Shown here in pieces: positions 22,511 through 32,759 of a DNA stretch of 60,961 bases. Position 1 is the stretch's first letter, and each line of letters opens with the position of its first letter. The position numbers were made by a program, and so were the translations under genes. Source of the DNA: Phoronis australis (lineage: Eukaryota; Phoronida; Phoronidae); NCBI GenBank assembly GCA_002633005.1, contig NMRA01000697.1, positions 119,603 through 180,563 on the forward strand. Reading direction: 5' to 3'. A model generated the notes under the pieces. It made no database searches and had not been told where the DNA came from. It saw nothing but the letters and a program-made list of their open reading frames with translations.

Positions 22511-22729
22511 ATGTACAACAGTTTATGTTGCCACGCACAACCCAAGAAGAAAATAGCGTCTGCTGGTGCACTTGACACGGACAATCTGGAGAAAATTCCC
22601 GACGACTTTTCAGTCAGCTATCTTCCGAAAGGACATAATTTTGAGGAAAGAATCAAGAGAAGGGCCTTAAATTACTCATAGATTATATTGTGTCAAGTGA
22701 TTCACTTTGCGGCAACGCCACTGAATTAG
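22511..22729 (+). CDS. Candidate exon of gene C, frameshifted
   Basis: From an ATG at 22511 the frame reads PKKKIASAGALDTDNLEKIP, DDFSVSYLPKGHNFEERIK and ends at 22681. One base out of frame, the sequence continues EKGLKLLIDYIVSSDSL, CGNATEL and meets a donor TTAG/GTAAAT in phase 1. Amino-acid composition and the donor both look coding, so one deleted base (or an assembly error) near 22655 is likely. The real exon start is unresolved. No family was recognised. Confidence 0.45.
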
Positions 22730-22878
22730 GTAAATCAAGATCGGCGAAAATTCATACAATTAGCTCTTTTAATGTACATGAAAAATAGCTTCATGCAAAT
22801 TTAAACGATCGTTGGTGATTTTCTGAATCCGTTTTGGGGTGGCGGCCAGTTTTCGCCAAACTCCATCGTATTTTGTAG

Positions 22879-22973
22879 ATGACGTTTCGGATGAGCAGTC
22901 GGATGACGATGTTGCCAATGGAGTTAAAGTTGTGTTTATTGGTAGCAAAGTCGATGGTTTAGAGCTGCCATTG
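22879..22973 (+). CDS. Candidate exon of gene C (acidic)
   Basis: The acceptor CGTATTTTGTAG is followed by AT GAC GTT, which completes the phase-1 codon left by the exon ending at 22729 (G+AT = Asp). The exon reads DVSDEQSDDDVANGVKVVFI then GSKVDGLELPL and ends at TTG/GTAAGG. It has a short acidic linker and then a beta-strand-like stretch. Its last ~30 bases recur at 50795-50823 at the edge of repeat R, so a second, partial copy of this gene existed there. Confidence 0.5.
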
Positions 22974-24660
22974 GTAAGGCTGATATGACATGGTACCTGC
23001 CCGCTATTAAAAGCAAAACATTCCGGCGATAAAAAAAACTTTTGTATAAAATGCCCAAATAATTTTGAAAGGTTATCTTCTTGCAAACTTTACTAAATAA
23101 GAAATCAGATTGTTATCATGTAATGTTGGCACGATTTCTAAATTCTTTTGGTCTACATATACCGACCACTAGACTATTTGAATTGACATAACGTTTCGGT
23201 CGGTAATTTCTCCGGCCATCTTGTGGTGTTTCATGGTTAGAAGAACGAGCACGGGTATGTGATGCGCTTATCGTGGTCATGGTTAAGCCCTTGGTTATTG
23301 GAGCACGAACGGATCTAACCAATACACTACGAAGTCACTCGAGGCACATACGAAGATGCTGGCGAGAAATTGAAATTGGTGCAAATCGGGTAAAGGCGAC
23401 AGTGTGAAAGTGGTGGTTGCCTGTAGGTAGGGAGGGGGCAACATTAGCATAAACCAGATGAAGGCCTGACATTTGTGACCACCCAGCGGTAGGAGGCATC
23501 GATTTTTCGCCAATAACCCTAGCTATGGTACTGAAGCCAAACTGAAACAGTCATGATCCTATTCTTAATAGGAGTCGGAAAGCGGATTTAAATTTGAAAA
23601 AATGCAATACCAGTGTTTTTACATGAACATCTCTTTGTTTGAGAAATCTAATACAAAATCGATATCATACTACACAACAGTTTGAACTCATTGATTAACC
23701 CTTCTTATTTTGCTTCCTTCATTATTCATGCTTGTGCAACAAAGGGCAACGCTTGCTGTGACATTTACAGCTTTTTGCCCCTTGTTATCGACCTTGTCAT
23801 TTGCAAGCAAGTTTCTAAAGATAGGTTTATTTGTTTATTGCAGTGCCGGGTGACAATTGTAATATTTGTTATTGTTCATGCATAAGCTCGACATTATAAA
23901 TATCAAGGTACCTGGACTTCCCTGCTCGCGCGCGCCTCGCACCTGCTCGCGCACTACTCTCTTCTTTCACGCACGCTATTCAGGTGTATGAACATTCTTC
24001 TTTCCCCACAATGTTTTGCGTCTCGATGACATGACGTATTTCTTTGCTGGTACACGGACCAACGTTTCTCCAGCACATTATACCATGCCCGCGAAAGCTA
24101 TTCTATACTCTCGCAATCCATCCCCTTCTCTCGTTCCACTCCGCTCGAAAGGTATGGCTTCTAACATACAGTACTTCGGCTTCAGAATCACGAATGATAA
24201 AATAATCCTAGGGCAATGTAGAGATGCTGGCAAGTGCCCTACGGACGCGCGACACTGCACTGCAGAATCGAAAAGAGTGTTATGGTGTTCCAGAAAGACG
24301 CATGTTCCTTCTAAGTGATTAGTTCGAGCTGTAAAGTTGGATATGAAGAATGTAACTTCCAGTTGCAAGAGGAGCAACACAAAATGATTTGGGTGCGGAA
24401 TAATTTGGCATAGTACCAATGCCAAGAAATTAGTTGAACGCGTTTTAGACATTTGACTAGGGAAAGTACACATTTTAACAAGGAATTTTCGGATTGTTCT
24501 TATACCCCTTCGACCCCCATTACCCCCTCGAACCACGACCCCCTCGACCCTCGACCCACAACCCCCTCGACCCACAGCCTGCAACACCATCGACCCAGGA
24601 TATACCAGTTCCACTCGATCTGAACATAAAAAAGCGTTAACTTGATGGATCAACAAGTCG
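22950..24660. repeat. Repeat R, intact copy
   Basis: Matches 50795-52198 (left part, interrupted) and 60293-60961 (right part) at high identity in the same orientation. It includes the end of a gene C exon, so it is probably duplicated intron sequence. CATAACGTTTCGGTCGGTAA at about 23190 resembles the TIR of the MITE at 28898. Long frames on both strands at 24016-24656 recur at 60277-60948 but show no domain. Confidence 0.75.
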
Positions 24661-25260
24661 GGCCGTGTGGCTTTTCCTGTTTTTTTGTAAATGAGAGAGT
24701 CAATTTGGCAAGTTTGTAAAAAAAACAGGAAGAAACGACCAAATCAAATCAACGACCTATCAACGTTACAAATGTCGTTCCCGGCAAAGTGTAATCATCT
24801 CGTCTGGTCTTTACTGAATGGCAGATTCAAGCTGTTAAGTAAAAAGTATATCAACATTACATGGAGTATATTTTAAACGAATATACAACAGAAAAGAAAT
24901 AATAAAAATGTGAAATTATGTCTATTCACGTTAACGTACTCTCTCCCTAAGTTTAGTAGAACAAGACCATTTGTAGCCGCTCGCGGAACTATTTCCGTGG
25001 CAACGTTAGCACGCTCACAATTCACTATTAGAGATCATAATTCTTATGCCGTTTTCTGTTTTTAACCACCAGACTTGAGCTAGAGCAGACCCGCGTGTAG
25101 GTAAGTCTTATGGGAAAGTGATATGATTATGAAATGTGTGAGAAGCGCAAAGATACATCTTGTGCCATAGGTCGTGAGTCGAGGGGGGTTTAGGCCGAGG
25201 GGGTTACGGCTCGAGGGGGTCGTGGGTCGAGGGAGTGGAGGAGTACAGGTTTCGAAGGGG
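24485..25260. repeat. Inverted CCCCTCGA-rich arms
   Basis: 24485-24600 is rich in CCCCCTCGACC; 25180-25260 holds the reverse complement (GGTCGAGGGGG). CGGATTGTTCT near 24490 is matched by AGAACAATCGG near 25266. The arms enclose about 600 bp without a gene. Confidence 0.6.
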
Positions 25261-25648
25261 TTTTAGAACAATCGGAATTGTTTTAATTCGGTGAATAGGT
25301 AACAAGAGAAATGAGTTTCAACAAAATACGAGGTCGTTGACAACGTTCCCGACCTCACCCATAGAACAATACTAATAACCCTGTTCCATCGTTGGTTCCT
25401 TTTTGAAATTCCCTCGTGCACGAAGCTTTCACATGGTGACCCCTAAGTATCTTTCAGACTGTTCTGACAATTCTGATCATTGCCATGGAACAATTTTCAA
25501 ATTAGTGACGCACGAACGAGTCCGCTGGCGGCCTAAAACGTTAAACATATATAGGCAAACTACGACCAAATTTAGTATTCACGATCGTTGCTTGAGTTCT
25601 AGAAGTTGAAGCAGACTATACATGTAGGCCAGTTTTTATCCTAACAAA

Positions 25649-25718
25649 ATGACGAAATTTCTATTTGGATTGAAATGGTGTTTATTGGCAAACCTTGTAT
25701 CACTGTTTTGTGCGGTTG
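25649..25718 (+). CDS. Signal-peptide exon of gene B
   Basis: An ATG at 25649 opens MTKFLFGLKWCLLANLVSLF followed by CAV, then a split codon G at donor GTTG/GTAAGT. A basic start, a ~15-residue hydrophobic core and small residues near the end fit a cleavable signal peptide. The phase-1 donor fits the phase-1 acceptors of every kringle exon downstream. It is the first coding exon of gene B, too short to stand out otherwise, and implies a secreted product. Confidence 0.65.
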
Positions 25719-25888
25719 GTAAGTATAGTTAAAGGTAGTTTTCGTTTATTATGTACGGGTAAACATATCTGCTCCTGTTGTAAAGGATCCTATGGGTGGG
25801 GGGCAGGCAGGATAACAATGTGCTGCGAATACGGATATATTTCATCAGTGAATACAGAGGTCTGACACAAATTTTATTTACCTTTTAG

Positions 25889-26047
25889 TTTCATGTAACT
25901 TCGATGATTTCTATTTTGGTCTGTGCCCGCTAAAACCAGCAAGCAGCACTGGGGCTTTCAAAATATTTTTTCATATTTGCGTTGGCACAATAAGAGACGA
26001 AATCTGTTTTACGGCCGAAAACTCCATTTTTGAATTACTGTTGGACG
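25889..26047 (+). CDS. Possible second exon of gene B (Cys-containing)
   Basis: The acceptor TTTATTTACCTTTTAG is followed by a phase-1 frame: SCNFDDFYFGLCPLKP, then HICVGTIRDEICF, to a candidate donor GACG/GTATAA, again phase 1. Four cysteines are present. CNFDD...GLC resembles the start of a MAM domain, but the rest does not clearly fit. The donor is weak. It could be a real small exon or chance. Confidence 0.35.
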
Positions 26048-26049
26048 GT

Positions 26050-27707
26050 ATAAAATTATCAGCTTTGACCAGATCTATAAAACAACAAAATCCGCTGTAT
26101 TTGTGAATTTATCACAAATCGCCAATTACCACAGTCATCTGCTAGACATTTCGAAGGCTCTTGAGTCTTTACCATTAAATACGGTCAAATTACTCTACTA
26201 TTTAACAACTGGGATTTGTCAGCGGGGGAGCGTTTGGCTCCTGCTGCGAAGCTAGTGAGTTTTATTCGACATGACTGCTAATTTCTGTAAAGTTACTTTA
26301 AAAATTCTTGGCGAAGAAGAACATTAAAATCTTTCGTGTCCAAGATACCAGTATCTTTGCTACAATAATATTACACGGTATCGTCCACTCGGAACACCGC
26401 AGGTATTTTGATAGTGTCAAATTTCCCTAGAAGGTACAGATTGTATGCACATGTGTAAACTTCAGTCATATGAATATTCATTCTCCAACTTGACACTCAC
26501 ACGATTTCTCGCATACATATACGCAAATAATGTTCAGCTAAATAGGAGGAGAAATTAGAGGTTATGAAAATACCAGAGGTGTTCCGAATGAATAAAGTCA
26601 TGCGGAGCTGACAAATATTTGAAATCTAATGAGCGCACTGGTGATTGCCACCTATTTACTTTTGCAGCTATTTTTGCATCACATAACATAGCGCAATTTG
26701 CCCTCAACAGCGCGCCAATTTCATAAAAACGATTGCCGCATTGCATTTCATAAGATGGCGATTATGTTAATTTGATGTTGAGATTAGGAAAAAATTTACC
26801 TGAGGTGAGTAAACTAAGATGAGGAATTCTTCTTTAATAAATTCAAATTGATCGTTTTATCAAGAACTTGGCTGACACATAATTTGTACTTTCGCGTTTA
26901 TGTTTATTTCCATGTTTAGTATGTCGTCATAGCGAAATTTGATTTCGTAAACCCGCTTTCTGTAACCCGAAAACGATTTTGAGCTAAACCACTTTCTGTT
27001 GTTCTGTAGGTCACGTGAGCTCTGAAGCAATAGTAGGCTCGTAAATTTTGCGCTCATATTTTTCGCATGTTATGAAGTTTTCAAAATGTAAAATCTACGT
27101 GCAAAGTATATAAGTGTAAAGATTGGAAGAAATCGAAGACTGGCTAATTACTTTTTCCTGAAGTCCTGGCCATCCTAGGCACTTGAAAGTGGTCCGTTTT
27201 GGTGCATACTGAGGTGTCAAAATGTATATCTATCAGGTTGTCTGAGAATGCTTTTATTTTATTTGTTAAAATTGCCACGCTTTTTCAAAATTTAGATCAA
27301 GTTTCATCTTCTTACTCTTAACAGTGAGTGGAGATGACTGATGACGTTGCAAAAAGCATAGGTTCAAACCAGATTTGTGGGGATAATGTAGTATAATTTC
27401 TAAATGTTGATGACAAATCACTCAAATTTTATTCAAGACATTTGAATAACAAACCATTTGCACCACCAAAACAGTATGATATGCATATTAGTTTAATGGC
27501 TGGGGGTCTCGTTGACTGGTGCATGGTACATAAATCCAACGACTGGTTGCTGAAAATACGAGCGTAAAATTACGAGTGAAAGCTACGAGCATAAAATATT
27601 CTTCAGAGCTAATGTGACCTGCAAATTTCTCATTAAAACACCAGTGAAGTCTATGTCATAATAATCCAGCGTAGTTAAGGGCGACACTTTCGTCCGAACG
27701 GCCCAAT
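26050..27707. other. Gene B intron, nothing recognised
   Basis: AT-rich intron sequence. No domain, RNA gene or clear repeat was seen. Confidence 0.5.
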
Positions 27708-27895
27708 AGCATATCTAAATATTGCGATACTAAAATTAGATACTACTTAAATGTATATATCTCTATGTACATGTATATTAGTTTCATTTATGAATTGTTT
27801 ACAACCCAGATATAATGCTTCGCGATTTCTGGGTTTGTCACCATTTCTTTGTATGTCTTTTGTATTCTTCAATAAATATATATCACTGTTAAAAA
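27708..27895 (+). mobile_element. Solo LINE-B 3' UTR
   Basis: Matches the LINE-B 3' UTR at 3162-3345 from AATAGCATATCTAAA through the stem-loop (27803-27835) to AATAAATATATATCACT. No coding part is present. It is an extreme 5' truncation, or a SINE that borrows the LINE tail. Confidence 0.75.
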
Positions 27896-28124
27896 AACGG
27901 ACCACGGTAATTTCTCAGACGGCCGATATTCCCGTCTTTATATTAAACTGAGCCTATTTTCCCTCGTTCAGATGTCGGCAGACTCGATTAATTAAGTTGA
28001 TCGACCCATCAATTTAAAACTTGCCGATCTTAAAGTAGCAAGTGAGCAGTGTCGAAAGCAAAACAAACTGAAATTGCGAGTCAACAAGGCTATGATCGAC
28101 CTTCTTTGACAACACTTATTGCAG

Positions 28125-28355
28125 AAGGCCGTGAATGTAGGTTCCTCCCGTCTGGCGGCGATTACAATGGAACCCTGTCAGTCACAATTACGGGAAAGAC
28201 GTGTCAGAGATGGAGTACACAGACTCCTCATACTCATTTGTTTCAAAATACGGACAAAATGGAAAACTACTGCATGAACACGCACCATACAGGGGCGATA
28301 TGGTGCTACACAACTGACCCTTCAGTGAATTGGGAATATTGCCCTTTTTGTTCCG
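28125..28355 (+). CDS. Kringle exon K3 of gene B
   Basis: A 231-nt phase 1-1 exon. GRECRFLPSG, YNGTLSVTITGKTCQRW, NYCMNTHHTGAIWCYTTDP and SVNWEYCPFCSG give six cysteines. The acceptor is ACACTTATTGCAG and the donor is TTCCG/GTGAGT. Two residues usually found between the last cysteines (CPVPFC) are missing, shortening it to 77 codons. The acidic pair is replaced by THHTG and the Arg before the last Trp by Asn, so it is unlikely to bind lysine in the usual way. Confidence 0.9.
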
Positions 28356-28897
28356 GTGAGTGAATAATGCGTAGTCGATAATGAATCATTACTTGTCCAG
28401 AAAACGGCACCATATTCTCTAACCAGATAGGATGTCCTTTCAGCTCATCTTCAGGAGACCGTTTTATCAAAGGTTGTCAGTACAGGTTTATAGCTAACAC
28501 GGTCGAAACTTCCACTTTAAATTAATCACTGTAAATCAACGTGGCTCCTGCAGACAGTGGTCGTTTTAACTTAGAAATCTGAATAAGAAAAAATAAGTAA
28601 CTTCAGATAGAACGCCTTGCACTCATGAAAAGCGCAGTATCAAGTAGGCATTGCCGCCGTGCCTACGATCATTATAATTTAGGCTGGACTTACAACCTAA
28701 GTGTAACAAAGCGTTATGTTTTTGCACAAAGTTGGCAATCATGTTTTTAGAATAGAATACGTGTGTAAGAAGTCGTAATTAATTGCAACGCTGAAAATTA
28801 GCAAAGAGCAGCGATTCCTAAAACGTACGTGAGGTGAGACGTCGTAAGGTAATTTCTAAAATCTATTTCCACCAACTTTCAACCTGTTCATACTGAC

Positions 28898-29117
28898 ACA
28901 ACGTTTCGGTTAGTCATTTCTGCTGCCATCGTCAGGTGTTACAGAGTGCCAGACTGAGAATCGAAAGAATCCCAGGCTCAAATCCAACGTGCTGCAAGAA
29001 AAATGTGCAAATTATTGACCACCAAGAATACACAATACCTGCGCATAAACCTCTAAAACGTTGTAAGCCTGCAACATCTGAAGATGGGTGGATAAATGAC
29101 AGATCGAAACGTAGTGC
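28898..29117. mobile_element. MITE with ~45-bp TIRs in gene B intron
   Basis: The left end AACGTTTCGGTTAGTCATTT is inverted on the right as AAATGACAGATCGAAACGTA, and CATCGTCAGGTGTT as AACATCTGAAGATGG. A diverged copy occupies the equivalent place at about 44550-44775, upstream of the gene B terminal exon, so the insertion predates duplication of this intron. Confidence 0.65.
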
Positions 29118-29194
29118 CAAACTAAATAGGCTATAGTTTGTGTAAATACATCAATAGATTTAAGAAATAAATATATGTCTTGGTGTTTTTGCAG

Positions 29195-29434
29195 GCCATC
29201 AAGATTGTAAGAAGGATGGGTGGGGCAAATCCTACAACGGAACAATTAATGTAACCATATCTGGCATACCGTGTCAACGGTGGGATATGCAACACCCACA
29301 CACACACGACGGTTTCGAAGGTGTTCATGAAAATTTTTGCCGAAATGTGGGGACAGACAATACCGAATCTCCATGGTGCTTCACAACAAATTCCTCAGTC
29401 AGATGGGAATACTGTCCGGTTCCATTATGCTCAG
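29195..29434 (+). CDS. Kringle exon K4 of gene B
   Basis: A 240-nt phase 1-1 exon: HQDCKKDGWG, YNGTINVTISGIPCQRW, NFCRNVGTDNTESPWCFTT and SSVRWEYCPVPLCSG, with six cysteines. The acceptor is TGGTGTTTTTGCAG and the donor is CTCAG/GTAGGC. It is the same sub-type as K2 of gene A, so A and B share an ancestral K(A)-K(B) order. Confidence 0.9.
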
Positions 29435-29704
29435 GTAGGCACACGGTTTTCAACAGAGGTGAAATGTCTCCTGAAAATTCTTCAAACATGCGCAGGCCTC
29501 ATGTTTGGGCCCATTGCACAAATCACCTGAGCTGAAAACACGAGAACGCGGATATGGTTCTTCATGAAGGGGGTTTTCAAGTCTGCCGTCTGCTTTAAGA
29601 AAAGGGACAGACTCTTCAATTTGTTGTCGTGCACTATATTTTGCTGGCATGTAACAGTGTCCAGGTGGATTGCTATTTACGAAAAGTTCATTTTGATATT
29701 TTCT

Positions 29705-30830
29705 CACGACTGATGAAACTTTTTGTACAGTAAGTATCTAGGTGTAACTCTAAACGAGTTTATGAATTTCACTTTGACAGCTGAGGTACTGGCAAACTGT
29801 GCGCCCAGAGCGTTGGGACCATTGGTGAGCAAGTACAAACATATTGGTAACATGAGTTTCATCAGTTACAGTAAATGCTTTGGAATGTCGGTAGCTTCAA
29901 TTCTAGAATATGCATCTGGGATTTGGGGACACTGTCAGTACTCCAAATGCACAATGATCAGAACGAGAGCACTACGTAAATTTTTAGGAGTCCACAAGAA
30001 TGTTGCCAATGTAGTACTTCATGGCGACTCTGGATGGCCAAATTCACAATACAAACAACTATGCTAAGGCTTTGGAATCGTTTAGCGGTAATGGATGAAC
30101 ACAGAATTGCAGGAAAAAGACTTTTTATGGGACTTTAAACATCGGAGCTCTTGCAATAAGTGAAGTTCAATATTTAAAATTATGGCGAAATGTGATTTTT
30201 AGAAAATTTCAGGAACAAGGAAATTGTGCCACTCGAAAGCATCAAAGCATTCAATTTCCAGTTAGAAGAGTTAAACTGGTTAAAAACAATCAATGATAAA
30301 TCAAAACTCTGCTTATATAGACCTGTTAAGAACGACTATTGCGTAGAATTGCATTACGTCTGCCGGTGTCTCAGAGGTCCGTCATAACTCGAGTGAGAGC
30401 AGGTACTCTACCATTAGAGGTTGAGGTTGGGCGGTACTCCGGAATTCCTGTGAATGAACGGATTCGTCGTGTTTGTAAATACGGAATAGAAGATGAAGTT
30501 CATTTCATCTTTGATTGTTAAAAATATGCTCCTATTCGACAATTTTTATACTAGGTTCTGCCCTACCTAAAATGTTCCAAAGTAACTTGAAAGGTTTAGC
30601 AGAATTTATTCAAGACGCTTTGCAGGTTAAAAGAAATTATTTGTCTGTAAACTAGTCTGAAATTGTCAGATTTGAGTATATGCATTATGTTTTGTTATGG
30701 TTAAATTGTTATTAGGTGACTGAGTAGGCCCGTTGAGGCTGGGGGTCTGTTGAATATTCTGTATTTGAGATTGTGTATTTACTGGCACCCTTATGTCACT
30801 ATAACAAGTAATAATAATAATAAACTCAAT
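29705..30830 (+). pseudogene. 5'-truncated LINE-A copy in gene B intron
   Basis: 29723-30067 reads SKYLGVTLNEFMNFTLTAEV and RALRKFLGVHKNVANVVLHG, matching the post-RT region of the 35.3-39.7 kb element (KYKYLGIILNE, AARFFLGVHKFASNHAVMG). 30339-30521 reads VRAGTLPLEVEVGRYSGIPV and VCKYGIEDEVHFIFDC, the C-terminal CxxC...H...C motif with one Cys missing. It ends in (TAA)n near 30810-30830. Frameshifts throughout. Confidence 0.8.
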
Positions 30831-31411
30831 CCGCATATTACGTAAGATCAACTGACTTACCTGATCAACATGTAGTCAAATGTCTTCAGATCTAACGAAT
30901 TCAATTAATTAAAGTATATTCTTTCAGAAAAGAGAAAATGCCTGGAATTTGATTCGGACTTCGTGACGACATATTACCGAAAGCGTCTCGTCGTCATGAA
31001 TTTTTACTCAAAGTAAAATTAAAGATACATTTATATAAAAACATCGTTATCAATGACACGACTAACTTTTTGATAAATTATTGATACCGAACTGTCGAAA
31101 GCGCTGTCGCAGTTTACCAATGAAATTACTTTCTCGGTTTTCTTTGATGTAGGTTTAGATAGGCCTACTTTCAATTAAAAGGTAAAATCTCAATTTTCAA
31201 CTAGTGTTTAATGAGAAGTGAAATGTTATAAAAATCCAAGAGTTTTTTGGAGAAGAGTGCATGAATCATGTCTGAATGTTTCAAGGAAACGATGTTGCAA
31301 GTTATGATGCTTTTGGGTTGCTCATAATCTTAATGTTTACTTACTTGTACTACTGGTGTCCATTTGTCAAACGATGCCATAATCAACTACCTTCGACAAC
31401 AGTGACTACAG

Positions 31412-31648
31412 AAGGCCGTGAATGTAAATGCCTAGCGTCCGGCGAGGATTACAATGGAACCACGTCAGTCACATTGTGGGGAAGGACATGTCAGAGATGG
31501 GATGAACAGACTCCTCATTCACATACCAAGGGTAATGCGGACACAATTGAAAACTACTGCAGGAACCCAGGCGGGGATACGTCACTCTGGTGTTTTACAA
31601 CTCACCCTTCAGTGAGATGGGACTATTGTCCAGTACCATTTTGTTCTG
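31412..31648 (+). CDS. Kringle exon K5 of gene B
   Basis: A 237-nt phase 1-1 exon: GRECKCLASGEDYNGTTSVT, RTCQRW, NYCRNPGGDTSLWCFTTHP and [14 protein letters not shown]. Six consensus cysteines plus one extra (ECKC). The acceptor is ACAGTGACTACAG and the donor is TTCTG/GTGAGT. The upstream open frame from 31276 is hydrophobic (FGLLIILMFTYLYYW) and could pass for a signal anchor, but the acceptor and length match K1 and K3. The intron after K5 is paralogous to the intron after K3. Confidence 0.88.
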
Positions 31649-32316
31649 GTGAGTGGATAATGCGTAATTGATAATGAATCTTTGTTTGCCCAGAAAACGG
31701 CACCATAATCTTACACCAGACATGGCGCTCTCTTAACTCATCTTCAGGAGATCGCTGTATTAAGGTTATCTCCATCCTTATTTAGTGGCTTCCATTCTAG
31801 CTCGTTTATCAAAAAACTAAGTTGTGACAATAAGTAAAAGCATATATTTTCTGAAAGAAAAAGGATCAGGAAGTATAAAAAATGTGTTGTTTTGATGTAC
31901 CATTATGATTTTTACGTTAAGACCTTTTTAATTCATTTTTTTAAGAAATGTACATTCATCGCAAAATAACCCCTCAGTCGATTTCAAAGACATTTCTTAA
32001 AGAAAACTTCACCAGTATCCTCAAAAACTGTAAGGATTTTCGATTAATCTTGCGTAAAGGTCCGACAGCCCGCCTTTGACTACCAGTACATTCTGGTCCC
32101 CTGTAGTATGGCCTGGGAGGTTGAAATGTTCCCCAGTTGGCAATAGGTTACAATTTGAAAGAGCACAAAATGCTTCTTAATAGAGTCTATGATAGCTTGC
32201 TACAGGGCGGGGGTGCTACTGCATGATAGTGACCGGGAGGTAGAATTTCCCCCTCACTCGGCGAAAAAAATATACTATCAGAAGGCACAGGCACCTTTCC
32301 CTCGGATGAACGAGTT

Positions 32317-32450
32317 TTTTAATTTATGAATTAGTGTATAATAATTGCATAAATATTTCTTTGTATTTATTTCACCCAGGTACAATGCCTCTTGGCGCTT
32401 TCTGGGTATGTATATTTATTGTATTGAATATTTCACAATAAACATTAAAA
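32317..32450 (+). mobile_element. 134-bp retroposed LINE tail with 8-bp target duplication
   Basis: AACGAGTT occurs at 32309-32316 and 32451-32458. The insert holds a 3' UTR-like sequence with a nested stem-loop (ACCCAG 32374-32379, CTGGGT 32402-32407, inner GCC-TCTT-GGC) and ends CAATAAACATTAAAAA. No coding part is present. Confidence 0.7.
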
Positions 32451-32759
32451 AACGAGTTCCTTGAAGGAATATGAGTATGCTTTCTCTGCCCAGTTAATTG
32501 AAATTAAGCTCTAAAACGAGATGGGTTATTTGTTCAGGTTATGCTTTGTCCAGATTGATATTTGAAATCTGACACAGTAAATCCGTAACACGATCTCCGC
32601 AACTTGGTCCTATTTACTTTTCATGTTTTGAACGTAGTTTTACGAAAAAATGATACCCTTTCGTCAGACAGCTCTTTGGTGCAATGGCTTGTTGTCCAAT
32701 GTATTTTTCTACATTCCTATGATTAATAATTGACAAATTTTTAAAATTTAATACCCAGG

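Noticed and set aside
24016-24656. 100- and 192-residue frames on opposite strands, repeated at 60.3-60.9 kb
   Set aside because: They lie in repeat R, overlap each other, and the second copies are disrupted; no domain seen.
31276-31411. Hydrophobic leader (FGLLIILMFTYLYYW) upstream of K5 as an independent signal peptide
   Set aside because: A good acceptor at 31410-31411 and exon length equal to K1 and K2 make this intron sequence; kept only as a caveat.
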